DNA of 64,000 bases from Chitinophagales bacterium (GCA_013297745.1 JAAFIM010000006.1:27929-91928); one strand, 5' to 3'; positions 36,110-46,434 are shown, counted from the first letter of the stretch. A program made the numbers and translations. Notes: generated from the letters alone by a model not told the origin.

Positions 36110-36871
36110 ATGCGTATCATTTGGCTACAAATTATATTATTTATCATTTCAGGTATTGCGCAAGCACAAAAATCTATTGACTTTACTACAGTTGTTTCTC
36201 TCAATCAAAGCCAAGCATTTTTGACTAACATATCTTTCAAAACTAAGGTATCAAGCGCTTATGGATTAGGGTTGAAGTATAATTGGACTTTACGTAAGCC
36301 TAAATTAGAATTATCTTTAGGCAGTAAAATACAGATTACTAATCATCCCTTTAAAATTGTAGGGGGACCGATATTCCCGACTAGGCAGGGTATTAACGTA
36401 AATTTTAAGTCTCATTTTATTGATTTTGCAATTCTTGTAGGCAAGAGGTGGCAAATCAATAAAAAAATAGGTATAAAGATTTATGCTGGTTTAGCTTTAA
36501 TGGTATTTGAACCTCTACCTAGTTTAAATAAGGTTTCCCTGCAATTTGATAGTACTTCTTTTAGTATGGGCAGTAGACAATTGGTTTTAAATTACGTCGC
36601 AGAACCCCGTGCAGCACAACGCAATGTGGCTTTTGATGCAGGATTAGCTATAGATTTTTCACTATCTTCGCATCTAAATCTATTATTTAGTTTCGAGCCA
36701 AGAATTGCTTTTAACCAATTCCTTTCTTACAGAATAAATTACGAAGCTTTTGATAAGCAAACAGGAAATCCGGTAATTACTAGTAGTATCTATGAGTCTA
36801 TTTATACAGGCACAGGCTTTAATACACACATCGGATTGCGCAGTTATTTATTCGCTACAAAAAAGCGATAA
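36110..36871 (+). CDS. Putative outer-membrane beta-barrel protein
   Basis: I prefer ATG 36110 (MRIIWLQIILFIISGIAQAQ, a signal peptide) over 36083, which overlaps the previous stop. The mature ~234 residues show alternating strands and turns with aromatic ends (YGLGLKYNWTLRKPKLELSL; FIDFAILVGKRWQINKKIGI; LNLLFSFEPRIAFNQF) and end LRSYLFATKKR, suggesting a PorT-like or OmpA-like barrel. It is coupled to the lipoprotein gene and may assemble or act with it. Confidence 0.6.
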   Translation: MRIIWLQIILFIISGIAQAQKSIDFTTVVSLNQSQAFLTNISFKTKVSSAYGLGLKYNWTLRKPKLELSLGSKIQITNHPFKIVGGPIFPTRQGINVNFKSHFIDFAILVGKRWQINKKIGIKIYAGLALMVFEPLPSLNKVSLQFDSTSFSMGSRQLVLNYVAEPRAAQRNVAFDAGLAIDFSLSSHLNLLFSFEPRIAFNQFLSYRINYEAFDKQTGNPVITSSIYESIYTGTGFNTHIGLRSYLFATKKR

Positions 36872-36880
36872 TTCTTCTAT

Positions 36881-36914
36881 AAATCTCAATCTCATAAGGT
36901 TGGGATTTTTTTTA
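36881..36914 (+). terminator. Terminator after the beta-barrel gene
   Basis: The 11-bp stem AAATCTCAATC / GGTTGGGATTT with three G-T pairs has a 6-nt loop and is followed by eight T. Confidence 0.8.
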
Positions 36915-36942
36915 TTTTGACGGCTGCGGGTTTTATTTTTTG

Positions 36943-36950
36943 TATATTTG
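36943..36950 (+). promoter_or_regulatory. -7 promoter box for nrnA
   Basis: TATATTTG matches TAnnTTTG, 47 bp before the ATG. The nearest TTTG (36916-36919) is 23 bp upstream, longer than ideal. Confidence 0.45.
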
Positions 36951-36997
36951 TTAAAAAGATATAATTTTGCGCCCTCAATCTGAACACACAATCTGCT

Positions 36998-38008
36998 ATG
37001 AATAATTTCATCCCCCAACAGCCCATTTTAACCCAATTATTGCAACAACAGCAAAAAATTGTCATCTCTTCCCACGCCAACCCCGACGGCGACGCTTTGG
37101 GTTCGTCCTTGGCTTTATACCATTATTTGAAAACGTTGGGACACGAAATTTCGGTGATAATGCCCACAGAATTGCCCGATTTTTTGAATTGGATGCCTGA
37201 TTTTGATAAAGTGTTGGTTTCTTATACTCAAGCTGAGATTTGCAAACAGGCTATAGAGCAAGCCACGATAATTTTTAGCTTGGATTACAACGCTCTTTCC
37301 CGCGTGAATGAAGTTGGCGAATGGATTGGCAGTTCTACAGCTTACAAAGTGATGATTGACCACCACTTAGAGCCAGAAAATTTTGCTAATGCGCAATTGT
37401 GGCGCACTTCGGCGAGTTCTACCTGCGAGTTGGTGTATGATTTTTTTGAACTGTTGGGGGTTTGGGACAAAGTGAGTTTGGAGGCTTGCAATTGCCTTTT
37501 TGTGGGAATTTTGACCGATACGGGGGGATTTCGCCACGCGACCAGCCCGCGCTTGTTTAGGGTTGTAGCCAATATATTGGAAAAAGGAGTAGATAATAAC
37601 CTCATCAGCGACTTGGTGTTTAACGATTATACTATCAAACGCTTCCGTTTATTGGTCTATTGCTTGAGTCAGCGGTTGGAATTGTTGGAGAATTTGAACG
37701 CTGGGATTATCAGCTTGTCTATGTTTGACCATAACGAGTGGGATATTAAACGCGGCGACCTGGAGGGGGTGGTGAATTATATCCTAAAAATTAAAAAATT
37801 GCAGTTGGCGGCTATAGTTACCGAGCGCAAAGAGGGGGTGAAATTGTCCCTTCGCAGCAAGGGGGAGTATTCAGTGCAAGAAATTTGCAAAAAACACTTC
37901 AATGGGGGCGGACATCGCAACGCTTCTGGTGGTAGTAGCAGCGAAAATTTGCGCCAAACTGTGCAAAAATTAAAGGATATTATCGCACAAAATCCGCCTA
38001 TTGGATAA
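36998..38008 (+). CDS. nrnA: DHH/DHHA1 phosphoesterase, NrnA-like oligoribonuclease/pAp phosphatase
   Basis: A 336-aa protein. DHH domain: ISSHANPDGDALGSSLAL (metal-binding H-x-N-x-D-x-D), MIDHHLEP, and GILTDTGGFRHATSPR. The DHHA1 domain ends in GGGHRNASGGSS. This is the NrnA layout (nano-RNA degradation and 3'-phosphoadenosine 5'-phosphate hydrolysis). Complete. The double-FKBP lipoprotein gene follows by 26 bp. Confidence 0.9.
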   Translation: MNNFIPQQPILTQLLQQQQKIVISSHANPDGDALGSSLALYHYLKTLGHEISVIMPTELPDFLNWMPDFDKVLVSYTQAEICKQAIEQATIIFSLDYNALSRVNEVGEWIGSSTAYKVMIDHHLEPENFANAQLWRTSASSTCELVYDFFELLGVWDKVSLEACNCLFVGILTDTGGFRHATSPRLFRVVANILEKGVDNNLISDLVFNDYTIKRFRLLVYCLSQRLELLENLNAGIISLSMFDHNEWDIKRGDLEGVVNYILKIKKLQLAAIVTERKEGVKLSLRSKGEYSVQEICKKHFNGGGHRNASGGSSSENLRQTVQKLKDIIAQNPPIG

Positions 38009-38034
38009 CCGTTTAAAAATACCCATACCAAACC

Positions 38035-38952
38035 TTGAAAAAGCTTATCTATACTGCATTTTCGGCTTGTTTGATACTAGCTTATTCCTGCCAAAATTCT
38101 GAATGGAAAAGGGCAGAAGATGCCAATTTTTACTACCAAATCGCGCCCGCTAGCAATAGTTCCCCCAAATTAGACTTCGGGGACTTAGTTCGCTATCGTT
38201 TTAGTTTGTATAAAGATGGAAAATTACTGCGAAATAACCACCCCAACCTGGATAGTTTGGTTATTCCCCCGCGCGATTATCGCAATATCATAGAAAAGGC
38301 GCTGGTTTTGTGCAAAGAGGGCGACAGCATCGCGATAAAATTCGCTTATAAAGAACTTCAAAGTTATCTGCCGCAGTACCAAAACAAGCTAAAACCCAAC
38401 GATGAGCTAATTTTTGGGTTGAAAATACACTCTTTTGTACCAAAAGCAACGCTGGAGGCTAGCCAAAACGGACAATTCGCTCAAGAAAAGGGGTTTGAGA
38501 CGTTGGAAAAAATGGAACAGGAGCGCAAATTTATCTTAGACAATGCCACAAGTTACTCGCGGCAGTTGGAAGTTTACACCCAAAATGGACTTTCTGCCCA
38601 AAATTTGCGCATAAATGAGGGGTTAGCCAATAATAATCCCGACCAACAGTACACAGCGCAAACAGGGGATACAGTAGCTGTCTATTACGCGCTCGCCACC
38701 CAACCAGAAGGGACAATTTTTGACCAAAATTTGCAAACAGCAGACCGCTTTTTGTTCGTTATCAACCAAGATATGGGTCTTTTGGCAGGGTTTCACCAAG
38801 CAGCGCAGCAGTTGAAATTGGGTGAAGCAGCTTATTTCTACATAGATAGCCGCCTTGCTTACGGCGAAGAGGGCAGTTTGCCTGTAGTGAAACCCAATCA
38901 AAGTTTGGGTTTGTTTATGAAAATGGCAGCTATTTGGAAACTAAAAAAATAA
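38035..38952 (+). CDS. Lipoprotein with two FKBP-like domains
   Basis: A 305-aa protein using a TTG start (MKKLIYTAFSACLILAYSCQ), with lipobox LAYSC (Cys about residue 19). Two FKBP-type regions follow: a divergent N-terminal one (FGDLVRYRFSLYKDGKLL) and a C-terminal one with LAGFHQAAQQLKLGEAAYFY and LAYGEEGSLPVVKPNQSL. Such FKBP lipoproteins include GldI of gliding Bacteroidota. The end overlaps the start region of the next gene. Periplasmic folding catalyst or chaperone is inferred. Confidence 0.78.
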   Translation: MKKLIYTAFSACLILAYSCQNSEWKRAEDANFYYQIAPASNSSPKLDFGDLVRYRFSLYKDGKLLRNNHPNLDSLVIPPRDYRNIIEKALVLCKEGDSIAIKFAYKELQSYLPQYQNKLKPNDELIFGLKIHSFVPKATLEASQNGQFAQEKGFETLEKMEQERKFILDNATSYSRQLEVYTQNGLSAQNLRINEGLANNNPDQQYTAQTGDTVAVYYALATQPEGTIFDQNLQTADRFLFVINQDMGLLAGFHQAAQQLKLGEAAYFYIDSRLAYGEEGSLPVVKPNQSLGLFMKMAAIWKLKK

Positions 38953-38963
38953 ATTTCACCCGA

Positions 38964-39845
38964 ATGAAAGCCTTTATCACTTTTTTTTGTTTATTGATGG
39001 GAAGCGTCGCTTTTGCGCAGGGTATTAAAAAAATGGCTAAGAATTTTCAAACTCACCAACAGCCCTTTTTTTACTATAAAATAGATAAAAAAAGTGTAGA
39101 AAATTATGAGCCGCAAGCTGGCGACGTGCTACATTTTCACTATCGGTTGCTTAAAGCGGGCAAAAAAGAGGAAGAATTATTGAGTTCTTATCCCACAGGC
39201 GAATTGTTGGCAGAAATGCCCCAAAATGCTGCGAATAGTCATTTTACGGCTGCCTTAAAAATGCTTGATGTGGGAGATAGCTTAACCGTGTTAATCCCAG
39301 CCGAACAGATAAAAAATGAACTTCAACAGTTCGATAAAGCGTTTAAAAATAAAAAATCTGTGGTCAAAATTTGTTATAAAGTTATGAACATAGATAGAAA
39401 AAAAGTTATTGAATTTAAACGAAAATTAGCTGCTGAATATGCTGATAGTGTGCGATTTGTAGCGTTGGGGGAGGTTTTATACTATCAAAAAAACCAACGT
39501 TTTAGCCGCCCAGCCATAACGGGCGAAAATGGGTTGCAAACGCTAATTTATACAGAGGGGCAAGGCGCAGTTTTAGAAAATGCTAGCAAAGCGGGCGTGC
39601 ATTACATCTGTTTTTTGCCCAGCGGACAAATTTTAGATAGCTCATACCCACGAGAAGAAATTTTTTACTTCTATCTGAACAAACAACAGGTGATTGAGGG
39701 TTGGGAAATGGCGATAAAATCGCTAAAAGTGGGGGCTAAAGCCTTGATAAAAATTCCTTCTGCTTTGGCTTATGGCGAAAATGGGGTGGCTAATCAAATT
39801 CCGCCCAATACAGACCTGTTTTTTTGGGTAGAAATTATAGAATAA
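38964..39845 (+). CDS. Secreted protein with two FKBP-like domains
   Basis: I place the start at ATG 38964 (MKAFITFFCLLMGSVAFAQ, signal peptide with an A-x-A-type site); the upstream TTG lies inside the previous gene. It is 293 aa, paralogous in layout to its upstream neighbour: a divergent N-terminal FKBP-like region (QAGDVLHFHYRLLKAGKK), then a C-terminal FKBP with IEGWEMAIKSLKVGAKALIK and LAYGENGVANQIPPNTDLFF. It lacks the lipobox. Tandem paralogues suggest an old duplication. Confidence 0.78.
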   Translation: MKAFITFFCLLMGSVAFAQGIKKMAKNFQTHQQPFFYYKIDKKSVENYEPQAGDVLHFHYRLLKAGKKEEELLSSYPTGELLAEMPQNAANSHFTAALKMLDVGDSLTVLIPAEQIKNELQQFDKAFKNKKSVVKICYKVMNIDRKKVIEFKRKLAAEYADSVRFVALGEVLYYQKNQRFSRPAITGENGLQTLIYTEGQGAVLENASKAGVHYICFLPSGQILDSSYPREEIFYFYLNKQQVIEGWEMAIKSLKVGAKALIKIPSALAYGENGVANQIPPNTDLFFWVEIIE

Positions 39846-39884
39846 TCAACAAATCAAATCAACCGTAAACTTATCCATATAACA

Positions 39885-40877
39885 ATGAACCGTCTTTTCT
39901 CTTTATGCGCCAAATTGGGGCTGGGAATTATGTTTTTTTTATCCGCTTGTAGCAATCCTAAACAGGATTTGATAGAACAAATTGCCGCTATTGAATACAA
40001 AACTACCAAATCACCCGACGATGCGCAAATGCGTAGTTTGATGACTTTGTACGTGCAATTTATACAGCGTTATCCAAGCGATAAATATACGCCCGTTTAT
40101 ATCTATAAAATTGCAGAGGTTAATTATCGCCTGCAAAAATGGGACGAATCTTTGCGCCATCTCAATATGATTATCAACGACCACAGCAGCAGCGAGTATT
40201 TGGAAGATGCGCTTTTGTTTGCGGGAATGTTGTACGATGAGCGCATATTTGACCAAACAGGCGGGGACAAAGTGTATAAAATGTATTTGGAAAAATATCC
40301 CAACGGCAAAGGCAAAGCACAAGCAGAAATTCATTTTAAAAGCCCGCAAGAAAGGCTGATTTTTAAGATTGAAAATATGGAAAAACAACTTACCAATAAC
40401 CCCAATGACCTTAATTTAGCTTTGTCGTTGGCTTATACTTACAAAAGTTATGCTCAAGCCAATCCTCAAGATGTGCAAACGCCCCGCTTTTGTATGCAAG
40501 GGGCAAAATTTGCGGCTGGGGCTGGCGAGTCGTTTTTGGCTATTGAATTATGGGATATGATTAGCAAAAATTATCAAAACTTTCCCGAACGCCCTTATGT
40601 AATGTTTTTGGCGGCTATGGAACACGAAGAAAAAGCGCCTATACAAGCTCAAAAATATCGCCGAGTAGGACAAACTTTTGATGGTTTTGCTGCTTATTAT
40701 CAAACTTTTGAAAAAGAACAGTTTATAAAAGAAGCTGGCGACCGTTACAAGGCTTATCTTGCCGAATATCCCAAACACGAATTGGCCAACGATGCTAAAA
40801 TTGCCCTGCAAAATTTGGGTAAAGATGCCAACGAGGTGGTCAACTCTTTTATAAAAAAACAAAAATTAACCAACTAA
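39885..40877 (+). CDS. TPR-like lipoprotein
   Basis: A 330-aa lipoprotein (GIMFFLSACSNP, Cys about residue 22). The body consists of helix pairs resembling tetratricopeptide repeats, for example YPSDKYTPVYIYKIAEVNYR and ALSLAYTYKSYAQANPQD, with a terminal repeat ending YPKHELANDAKIALQNLGK. This resembles BamD/YfgC-like scaffold lipoproteins; the partner is not known. It follows the FKBP pair by 39 bp and precedes metH. Confidence 0.75.
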   Translation: MNRLFSLCAKLGLGIMFFLSACSNPKQDLIEQIAAIEYKTTKSPDDAQMRSLMTLYVQFIQRYPSDKYTPVYIYKIAEVNYRLQKWDESLRHLNMIINDHSSSEYLEDALLFAGMLYDERIFDQTGGDKVYKMYLEKYPNGKGKAQAEIHFKSPQERLIFKIENMEKQLTNNPNDLNLALSLAYTYKSYAQANPQDVQTPRFCMQGAKFAAGAGESFLAIELWDMISKNYQNFPERPYVMFLAAMEHEEKAPIQAQKYRRVGQTFDGFAAYYQTFEKEQFIKEAGDRYKAYLAEYPKHELANDAKIALQNLGKDANEVVNSFIKKQKLTN

Positions 40878-40922
40878 TCTAAATTTTTATTGTTTCCAAT
40901 TTTTTTAGAAACAAACTATCCA

Positions 40923-43900
40923 ATGAATACCAAACAACAACTTACCCAACTGGCTCAACAACGGATTTTAATCTTGGATGGGGGAATGGGGACGATGATA
41001 CAACGTTATAAATTATCCGAAGCTGATTATAGGGGCGAAGAGTTTAAGCATTTTCACCGCGATATAAAAGGCAATAACGACCTTTTGGCCATTACGCAAC
41101 CTCAAATTATAGAAGAAATCCACAAGGCTTATCTCGCTGCTGGGGCTGATATTATAGAAACCAATTCCTTCAACTCTACCCGCGTATCGCAGTCGGATTA
41201 TGATATGCAGGAATATGCTTACCAATTGAATGTAGCGGCTGCTCAATGCGCTCGCCGCGCGGTGGATTATTACAACCAACTGACTCCAGATAAACCCCGT
41301 TTTGTGGCGGGTTCGTTTGGTCCAACCTCCAAAACTACCTCCTTGTCCCCTGATGTGAATAATCCAGCTTATCGCGCGATTACTTTTCAGGAGTTGGTGG
41401 CTGATTATTACGAACAGGCTAAGGGTTTGGCTGATGGTGGCGCTGATATTTTCTTGGTAGAAACCGTTTTTGATACCCTGAACTGTAAAGCGGCTTTATT
41501 CGCTATTGATAAATACTGCGAAGATTGTGGAAAAGCTTATCCCGTGATGGTTTCGGGTACAATAACCGATGCGAGTGGTCGCACCCTTTCGGGGCAAACT
41601 GTGGAGGCTTTTTGGATTTCTATTCAACACGCGGACTTGTTTTCTGTAGGCTTAAACTGTGCTTTGGGTGCTGCCGAGATGCGCCCGCATATCAAAACCC
41701 TTTCGGAAATATCCAATTGCTTCGTTAGTGCGCATCCCAACGCTGGTTTGCCCAACGAAATGGGCGAGTACGACCAAACAGGGGCTGAAATGGGGGTTTT
41801 AATCTCCGATTTTGCCCAAAATGGCTTCCTAAACATAGTTGGGGGCTGCTGTGGTACTAATCCCGAACACATAGCCGAAATCGCCCGCGTTGCAGCGCAA
41901 CATTCTCCCCGCCAAATTCCCAATTTTGAGCGAGTTTATAGCAATTATAGCGGTTTGGAGCCGCAAATTATCCGCGAAAATATCCGCTTTGTCAATGTGG
42001 GCGAGCGTACCAACGTTACAGGCTCAAAACAATTCGCCAGATTGATAAAAAATGGCAATTACGAAGAAGCGCTTGTTGTGGCGCGCCAACAGGTAGAGGG
42101 CGGGGCGCAAGTGATTGATATTAATATGGATGAAGGTATGTTGGATAGTAAAGCGGCTATGGTCAAGTTTCTCAACCTCGTGGCTTCAGAACCCGATATT
42201 TCTAAATTGCCGATAATGATAGATTCGTCCAAGTTTGAGGTGATAGAAGCGGGCTTGCAATGCGTACAGGGCAAATCTATAGTCAATTCTATCTCGCTAA
42301 AAGAGGGCGAAGAGGCCTTTATCCGCCACGCCAAACTTATTCGCCGTTACGGTGCTGCTATGGTGGTGATGGCTTTTGACGAAACAGGGCAAGCTGATAC
42401 TTATACCCGCAAGGTGGAAATTTGCCAACGCGCTTACGACATTCTTATTAGCATCGGTATTCCCCCGCAAGATATAATTTTCGACCCGAATATATTCGCT
42501 ATTGGCACAGGGATAGAAGAACACAACAATTATGCTGTAGATTTTATAGAGGCGGCGCGCGAGATTAAAAAACGTATGCCGTTGGTAAAGATAAGCGGGG
42601 GCGTCAGCAACCTTTCTTTCTCGTTTAGGGGCAACGATGCTATCCGCGAGGCTATGCACTCTGTATTTTTATACCACGCTATCCAAGCGGGTATGGATAT
42701 GGGGATTGTGAACGCGGGGATGATAGAAATTTACGAAAATATACAACCCGAACTGCTGGAACGGTTGGAAGATTTAATTTTCAACCGCCGCCCAGACGCG
42801 ACCGAGCGGGTAATGGAGTATGCCGAACAGACCAAAACCAAGTCCAAAGAAAGAGTGGTGGATTTAGCTTGGCGGGATAGCAGTGTAGAGGATAGATTAG
42901 CTCACGCGTTAGTGAAAGGGCTTACGGAATTTATAGTACAGGATACAGAAGAAGCGCGCTTAAAATATCCGCGCCCGCTCGATGTGATAGAACAGCCTTT
43001 AATGCGGGGTATGAATATCATCGGGGATTTATTCGGGGCGGGCAAAATGTTTTTGCCGCAGGTGGTCAAATCCGCTCGCGTGATGAAACAGTCCGTTGCT
43101 TACCTAACCCCATTCATAGAGGCAGAAAAGGCGGCCAATGCGTCTTCGAGCAAAGGCAAAATTCTATTAGCTACAGTCAAAGGGGACGTACACGATATTG
43201 GCAAAAATATAGTTGGGGTGGTCTTGGCTTGCAATAACTTTGAGATTATAGACTTGGGGGTGATGGTTTCTTGCGAAAAAATCCTAGCTGAAGCCCAACG
43301 CCACAATGTAGATATTATCGGCTTGAGTGGGCTAATCACGCCCTCATTGGACGAGATGGTTTATGTGGCGAAAGAAATGGAGCGGCTAAAAATTAACCTA
43401 CCTTTGCTTATCGGGGGGGCGACGACCTCCAAAACGCATACGGCGGTGAAAATTGAACCCCAATTCCAACTCAACAGCGTTATCCACGTCTTAGATGCTA
43501 GCCGTAGCGTGGCTGTAGCTTCTGCCTTGCTTTCAGAGAATGAAACGGATAAAGTTGCTTTTATGCAAAAAAATAGAACCGATTTAGCCACCGTCCGCCA
43601 ACAACGCGCTGCCCGCACTTCTGACAAAAAATATATCAGCCTCACTCAAGCGCGCAAGAATAAAACCCCTATAGCTTGGTCAGCGTATAAAGCTACCCAA
43701 CCCCAAACGCTGGAGAAACAAACGCTTGTATTAGACCTCCAAACTTTGCGCGGTTATATCGACTGGACTCCCTTTTTCCAAACTTGGCAATTGGCTGGCC
43801 CTTATCCCGCCATTTTGACCGATGAAGTGGTCGGGGTAGAAGCTACCAAATTGTATAAAGAGGCGCAAACGATGTTAGACCAAATTATAGCCGAAAAATG

Positions 43901-44612
43901 GATAGAGGCGCGCGCTGTGTTCTCTTTATTCCCCGCCAACTCGGACGGACAAGATGATATTTTTATCTACACGGACGACAGCCGCAAAGAAATCCGCGCT
44001 ACTCTTCACCACTTGCGCCAACAACGGCAAAAAGCTCCGGGTTTGCCCAATCTTTGCCTTTCAGATTATATCGCGCCTCAAGATACGGGGGTCAATGATT
44101 ATATAGGCGGGTTTGCTGTGGCTGCTGGTTTTGGCATAGAAGAAAAAGTAGCCGAGTTTGAACGGAAATTAGATGACTATTCTGCTATTTTGCTCAAAGC
44201 ACTTGCTGACCGTTTCGCCGAAGCCGCCGCCGAGTTTGTACACGAGAAAGTACGCACCAACTATTGGGGTTATCAACCGAATGAATGTTTGGATAATAGC
44301 TCTTTGATAGATGAAAAATATCAGGGCATACGCCCCGCACCGGGTTATCCTGCTTGCCCCGACCACACCGAAAAAGCTACCTTGTTTAGTTTGCTCGACG
44401 CGGAAAAAGCGATTGGTATTCAACTGACCGAATCCTTTGCTATGTACCCTGCGGCGGCTGTGAGCGGCTGGTATTTCGCCCACCCTCAAGCCAAATACTT
44501 TGGATTGGGCAATATAGAAAAAGACCAAACCGAAAATTACGCCACCCGCAAAGGATTATCTATCGCTGATACAGAGCGTTGGCTAATGCCCGTGCTAAAT
44601 TATGATATTTAA
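40923..44612 (+). CDS. metH: Cobalamin-dependent methionine synthase
   Basis: Start at ATG 40923 ([20 protein letters not shown]); a TTG at 40890 would add 11 residues and is unlikely. The 1229-aa enzyme has four modules: homocysteine-binding ([13 protein letters not shown]; zinc Cys in VGLNCALG and [10 protein letters not shown]), methyltetrahydrofolate-binding ([16 protein letters not shown]), cobalamin-binding with [14 protein letters not shown] (His about residue 758 coordinates cobalt) and the C-terminal reactivation domain ([15 protein letters not shown]). It transfers methyl from methyl-THF to homocysteine. Only 45 bp precede it, so no cobalamin riboswitch is present. Confidence 0.97.
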   Translation: MNTKQQLTQLAQQRILILDGGMGTMIQRYKLSEADYRGEEFKHFHRDIKGNNDLLAITQPQIIEEIHKAYLAAGADIIETNSFNSTRVSQSDYDMQEYAYQLNVAAAQCARRAVDYYNQLTPDKPRFVAGSFGPTSKTTSLSPDVNNPAYRAITFQELVADYYEQAKGLADGGADIFLVETVFDTLNCKAALFAIDKYCEDCGKAYPVMVSGTITDASGRTLSGQTVEAFWISIQHADLFSVGLNCALGAAEMRPHIKTLSEISNCFVSAHPNAGLPNEMGEYDQTGAEMGVLISDFAQNGFLNIVGGCCGTNPEHIAEIARVAAQHSPRQIPNFERVYSNYSGLEPQIIRENIRFVNVGERTNVTGSKQFARLIKNGNYEEALVVARQQVEGGAQVIDINMDEGMLDSKAAMVKFLNLVASEPDISKLPIMIDSSKFEVIEAGLQCVQGKSIVNSISLKEGEEAFIRHAKLIRRYGAAMVVMAFDETGQADTYTRKVEICQRAYDILISIGIPPQDIIFDPNIFAIGTGIEEHNNYAVDFIEAAREIKKRMPLVKISGGVSNLSFSFRGNDAIREAMHSVFLYHAIQAGMDMGIVNAGMIEIYENIQPELLERLEDLIFNRRPDATERVMEYAEQTKTKSKERVVDLAWRDSSVEDRLAHALVKGLTEFIVQDTEEARLKYPRPLDVIEQPLMRGMNIIGDLFGAGKMFLPQVVKSARVMKQSVAYLTPFIEAEKAANASSSKGKILLATVKGDVHDIGKNIVGVVLACNNFEIIDLGVMVSCEKILAEAQRHNVDIIGLSGLITPSLDEMVYVAKEMERLKINLPLLIGGATTSKTHTAVKIEPQFQLNSVIHVLDASRSVAVASALLSENETDKVAFMQKNRTDLATVRQQRAARTSDKKYISLTQARKNKTPIAWSAYKATQPQTLEKQTLVLDLQTLRGYIDWTPFFQTWQLAGPYPAILTDEVVGVEATKLYKEAQTMLDQIIAEKWIEARAVFSLFPANSDGQDDIFIYTDDSRKEIRATLHHLRQQRQKAPGLPNLCLSDYIAPQDTGVNDYIGGFAVAAGFGIEEKVAEFERKLDDYSAILLKALADRFAEAAAEFVHEKVRTNYWGYQPNECLDNSSLIDEKYQGIRPAPGYPACPDHTEKATLFSLLDAEKAIGIQLTESFAMYPAAAVSGWYFAHPQAKYFGLGNIEKDQTENYATRKGLSIADTERWLMPVLNYDI

Positions 44613-44635
44613 CCCGCAAATCATTTTCATTTAAT

Positions 44636-44671
44636 AAAAAAATCCCACCTCGTAATGAAGCGGGATTTTTT
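44636..44671 (+). terminator. Terminator after metH
   Basis: The stem AAAATCCC / GGGATTTT has a 16-nt loop, with A-run before and T-run after. Confidence 0.8.
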
Positions 44672-44720
44672 CGTTTAAGCGGTTTGGCATTATAAAAGAA
44701 CTGTATGTATTCTCTTTTGT

Positions 44721-44917
44721 GTGCGGGGTTAAAACCACCGCACAATTAAAATTGAAGTTTTTTAACGCTTTTGAGGCTAAAGCCTCGCGTTAGTTGGTGT
44801 TTATAATCAAATTACATATACGTTTATCCAATCAAAGATAAAACGCGCGGGGCTTTAGCCCCAAAAGCGCGCAATCACTTTCAATCTCAATTGTGCTGGG
44901 ACTTTAGTCCCGCACAA
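44721..44917. repeat. Array of four unrelated-arm hairpins behind metH
   Basis: Four strong inverted repeats in 200 bp: GTGCGG...CCGCAC (44721-44743); TAACGC-GAGGCT / AGCCTC-GCGTTA (44763-44792); GCGCG-GGGCT / AGCCC-GCGCGC (44844-44872); TTGTGC-GGGACT / AGTCCC-GCACAA (44891-44917). Arms differ but the central loop (TTTA, TAAA or TT) is alike. No ORF is present in this intergenic stretch (44613-44993). Confidence 0.8.
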
Positions 44918-44993
44918 CGTAGGAAAATCTTTACAGAAAAATTAAAACTAAACCACTCGCTTTACAATTTTAAGCTGCAAATACTGCGCTATT

Positions 44994-45836
44994 TTACGCG
45001 TTTTCTTTCATAAAGGAGAAAGTGCGTAAAACTTTATTCACGTCTTGTCCGTCAAAATCTATCTTAATCTGCGCGCGCAATTTACTTAGTACATTTTTCA
45101 ACTCCTTAAATTGTGCGTCCGTGTTGTTGGTTATATCACTTTTTCCCATACGGGTATTTTTGGAATTATTCCATATCGTTTGGTGGTCGGTTTGCAATTG
45201 CTGCCAATGGCTCAACCCGTACGATTTGCCCGCAAAAGGATTACCCGCTTCTTGTAGTTTGGCGACCAACTTAATCAACACCTGCTGGCGTGAGTCGTTG
45301 TCGCGGGGCAACCCGTAAGAATTGGTACTGCGTTCTATCAACCCGTGTTGGATATAAGCCGCTTTTACCGCGATAGGGTCATCATATTCGGCTTTTATGT
45401 AATTTTTGAACATACGCAAACTATCTGTCAAACGTTTCCCGATAGTGGTTAAATTGTCTGTATTGGTAGCCCTTTCTCCGTCGTAATTTTTACTTTGGTT
45501 AAGTTCGTTCAAAAATGCTTGCGATTGTCGCAACAGACCATTATAATCAATAAATTTAACCGTAAAAGTTGGATGATTAGCTGCCCACGCTTGCGCCACG
45601 TCCAAGCCCAAGTTGGCCACAGCAGCCAATTTGGTAGGAATGGCTTTTTTCTTTTTTACCCTTTTTCTAAACTCGTCTTCCCACTCCAATTCCTCGTACT
45701 CGCCCGCATTTTCAAAATTACCTTTAGCAGAAACTGTATTTTCGTCTTCTGAATTGATATTTTTGCGGCTGACGGTTTTATTCTCGCCATTTGGATTAAA
45801 TTCCTCTGCGGGAATTTCTGGAAATTCGTTGCTCAT
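44994..45836 (-). CDS. Hypothetical protein, acidic N-terminus
   Basis: A 280-aa protein with an acidic, probably disordered N-terminal ~65 residues (EYEELEWEDEFRKRVKKKKA) followed by an all-helical domain (LAAVANLGLDVAQAWAAN; LRMFKNYIKAEYDDPIAVKA; FKELKNVLSKLRAQIKIDFD). No signal peptide or membrane helix. Family not recognised. It stands alone between metH and a repeat-rich region, transcribed from the minus strand. Confidence 0.65.
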   Translation of the reverse strand: MSNEFPEIPAEEFNPNGENKTVSRKNINSEDENTVSAKGNFENAGEYEELEWEDEFRKRVKKKKAIPTKLAAVANLGLDVAQAWAANHPTFTVKFIDYNGLLRQSQAFLNELNQSKNYDGERATNTDNLTTIGKRLTDSLRMFKNYIKAEYDDPIAVKAAYIQHGLIERSTNSYGLPRDNDSRQQVLIKLVAKLQEAGNPFAGKSYGLSHWQQLQTDHQTIWNNSKNTRMGKSDITNNTDAQFKELKNVLSKLRAQIKIDFDGQDVNKVLRTFSFMKENA

Positions 45837-46040
45837 AATAGTTTTGTTTTTGATTGGTTAATAAATCACCGCAATATATGCACTTTATTTTATACCAACA
45901 AATTTTTTTCAATTTTTACTCAAAAAAAGATACTTTTTATAAAATAATTAACAAAATTGCTGCGCTAAATTCGCAATCACAGCTAACATTTTATAATGCT
46001 AATATAAAAAATTTAATTTGTTTTTATTCTAATTTGTTTT

Positions 46041-46144
46041 CCCCGCGTTGCTACGCGGGGCTACCGTTATTGAACCCTTTCAGGGTTCGCAATCGCCAAC
46101 CCCAACGGGGTTGAATAATAGTAACCCCACGCCGCCGCGTGGGG
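46041..46144. repeat. Four consecutive perfect hairpins
   Basis: CCCCGCG / CGCGGGG (46041-46060), GAACCCT / AGGGTTC (46072-46088), CAACCCC / GGGGTTG (46097-46113) and CCCCACG / CGTGGGG (46125-46144). Each has 7-bp arms and a 3-6-nt loop, spaced 8-11 bp apart. Confidence 0.85.
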
Positions 46145-46166
46145 ACTATAAAAAAGAAAAAAACGT

Positions 46167-46385
46167 GCGCCAAAGTCGCGGCCGCTCCGTACATTGTATA
46201 AATCCTTGCGCTGAACTCACGGCCGCTCCGTACATTATATAAATCCTTGCGCTGAAGTCGCGTCCGCTCCGTACATTATATAAATCCTTGCGCCAAAGTC
46301 GCGGCCGCTCCGTACATTATATAAATCCTTGCGCTGAAGTCGCGGCCGCTCCGTACATTATATAAATCCTTGCGCTGAAGTCGCG
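46167..46385. repeat. 41-bp tandem repeat, about 5.3 copies
   Basis: Units start at 46167, 46208, 46249, 46290, 46331 and 46372 (last one partial). Each begins GCGC(C/T)(A/G)AA and contains GGCCGCTCCGTACATTATAT. Copies differ at a few positions (CCAAAG versus CTGAAG). The GC-rich CGGCCGC core stands out from the A/T-rich surroundings. It is a minisatellite with potential for copy-number variation; there are no unique spacers, so it is not CRISPR. Confidence 0.9.
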
Positions 46386-46434
46386 TTTTACGTTTACCAA
46401 TTAGTTGCAACGGGTGAAAAGGGTTATTTTTATC

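Larger units (their letters stand above)
45837..46434. other. Repeat-rich gene-free region
   Basis: 598 bp without a credible gene. From 46041 four hairpins follow one another, then a 41-bp tandem repeat (both listed separately). 45837-46040 is A/T-rich and featureless by eye. Open frames here are repeat artefacts. Confidence 0.6.

Noticed and set aside
40878..40922. Cobalamin riboswitch upstream of metH
   Set aside because: Only 45 bp separate the stop of the TPR-like lipoprotein gene from the metH start, far too little for a B12 riboswitch, and no B12-box motif is present.
45854..46242. Short open frames between the acidic hypothetical gene and the TonB receptor
   Set aside because: They run through hairpins and the 41-bp minisatellite and have no protein-like pattern.
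46167..46385. CRISPR array
   Set aside because: The 41-bp units are continuous tandem copies without unique spacers, and no cas genes are present.
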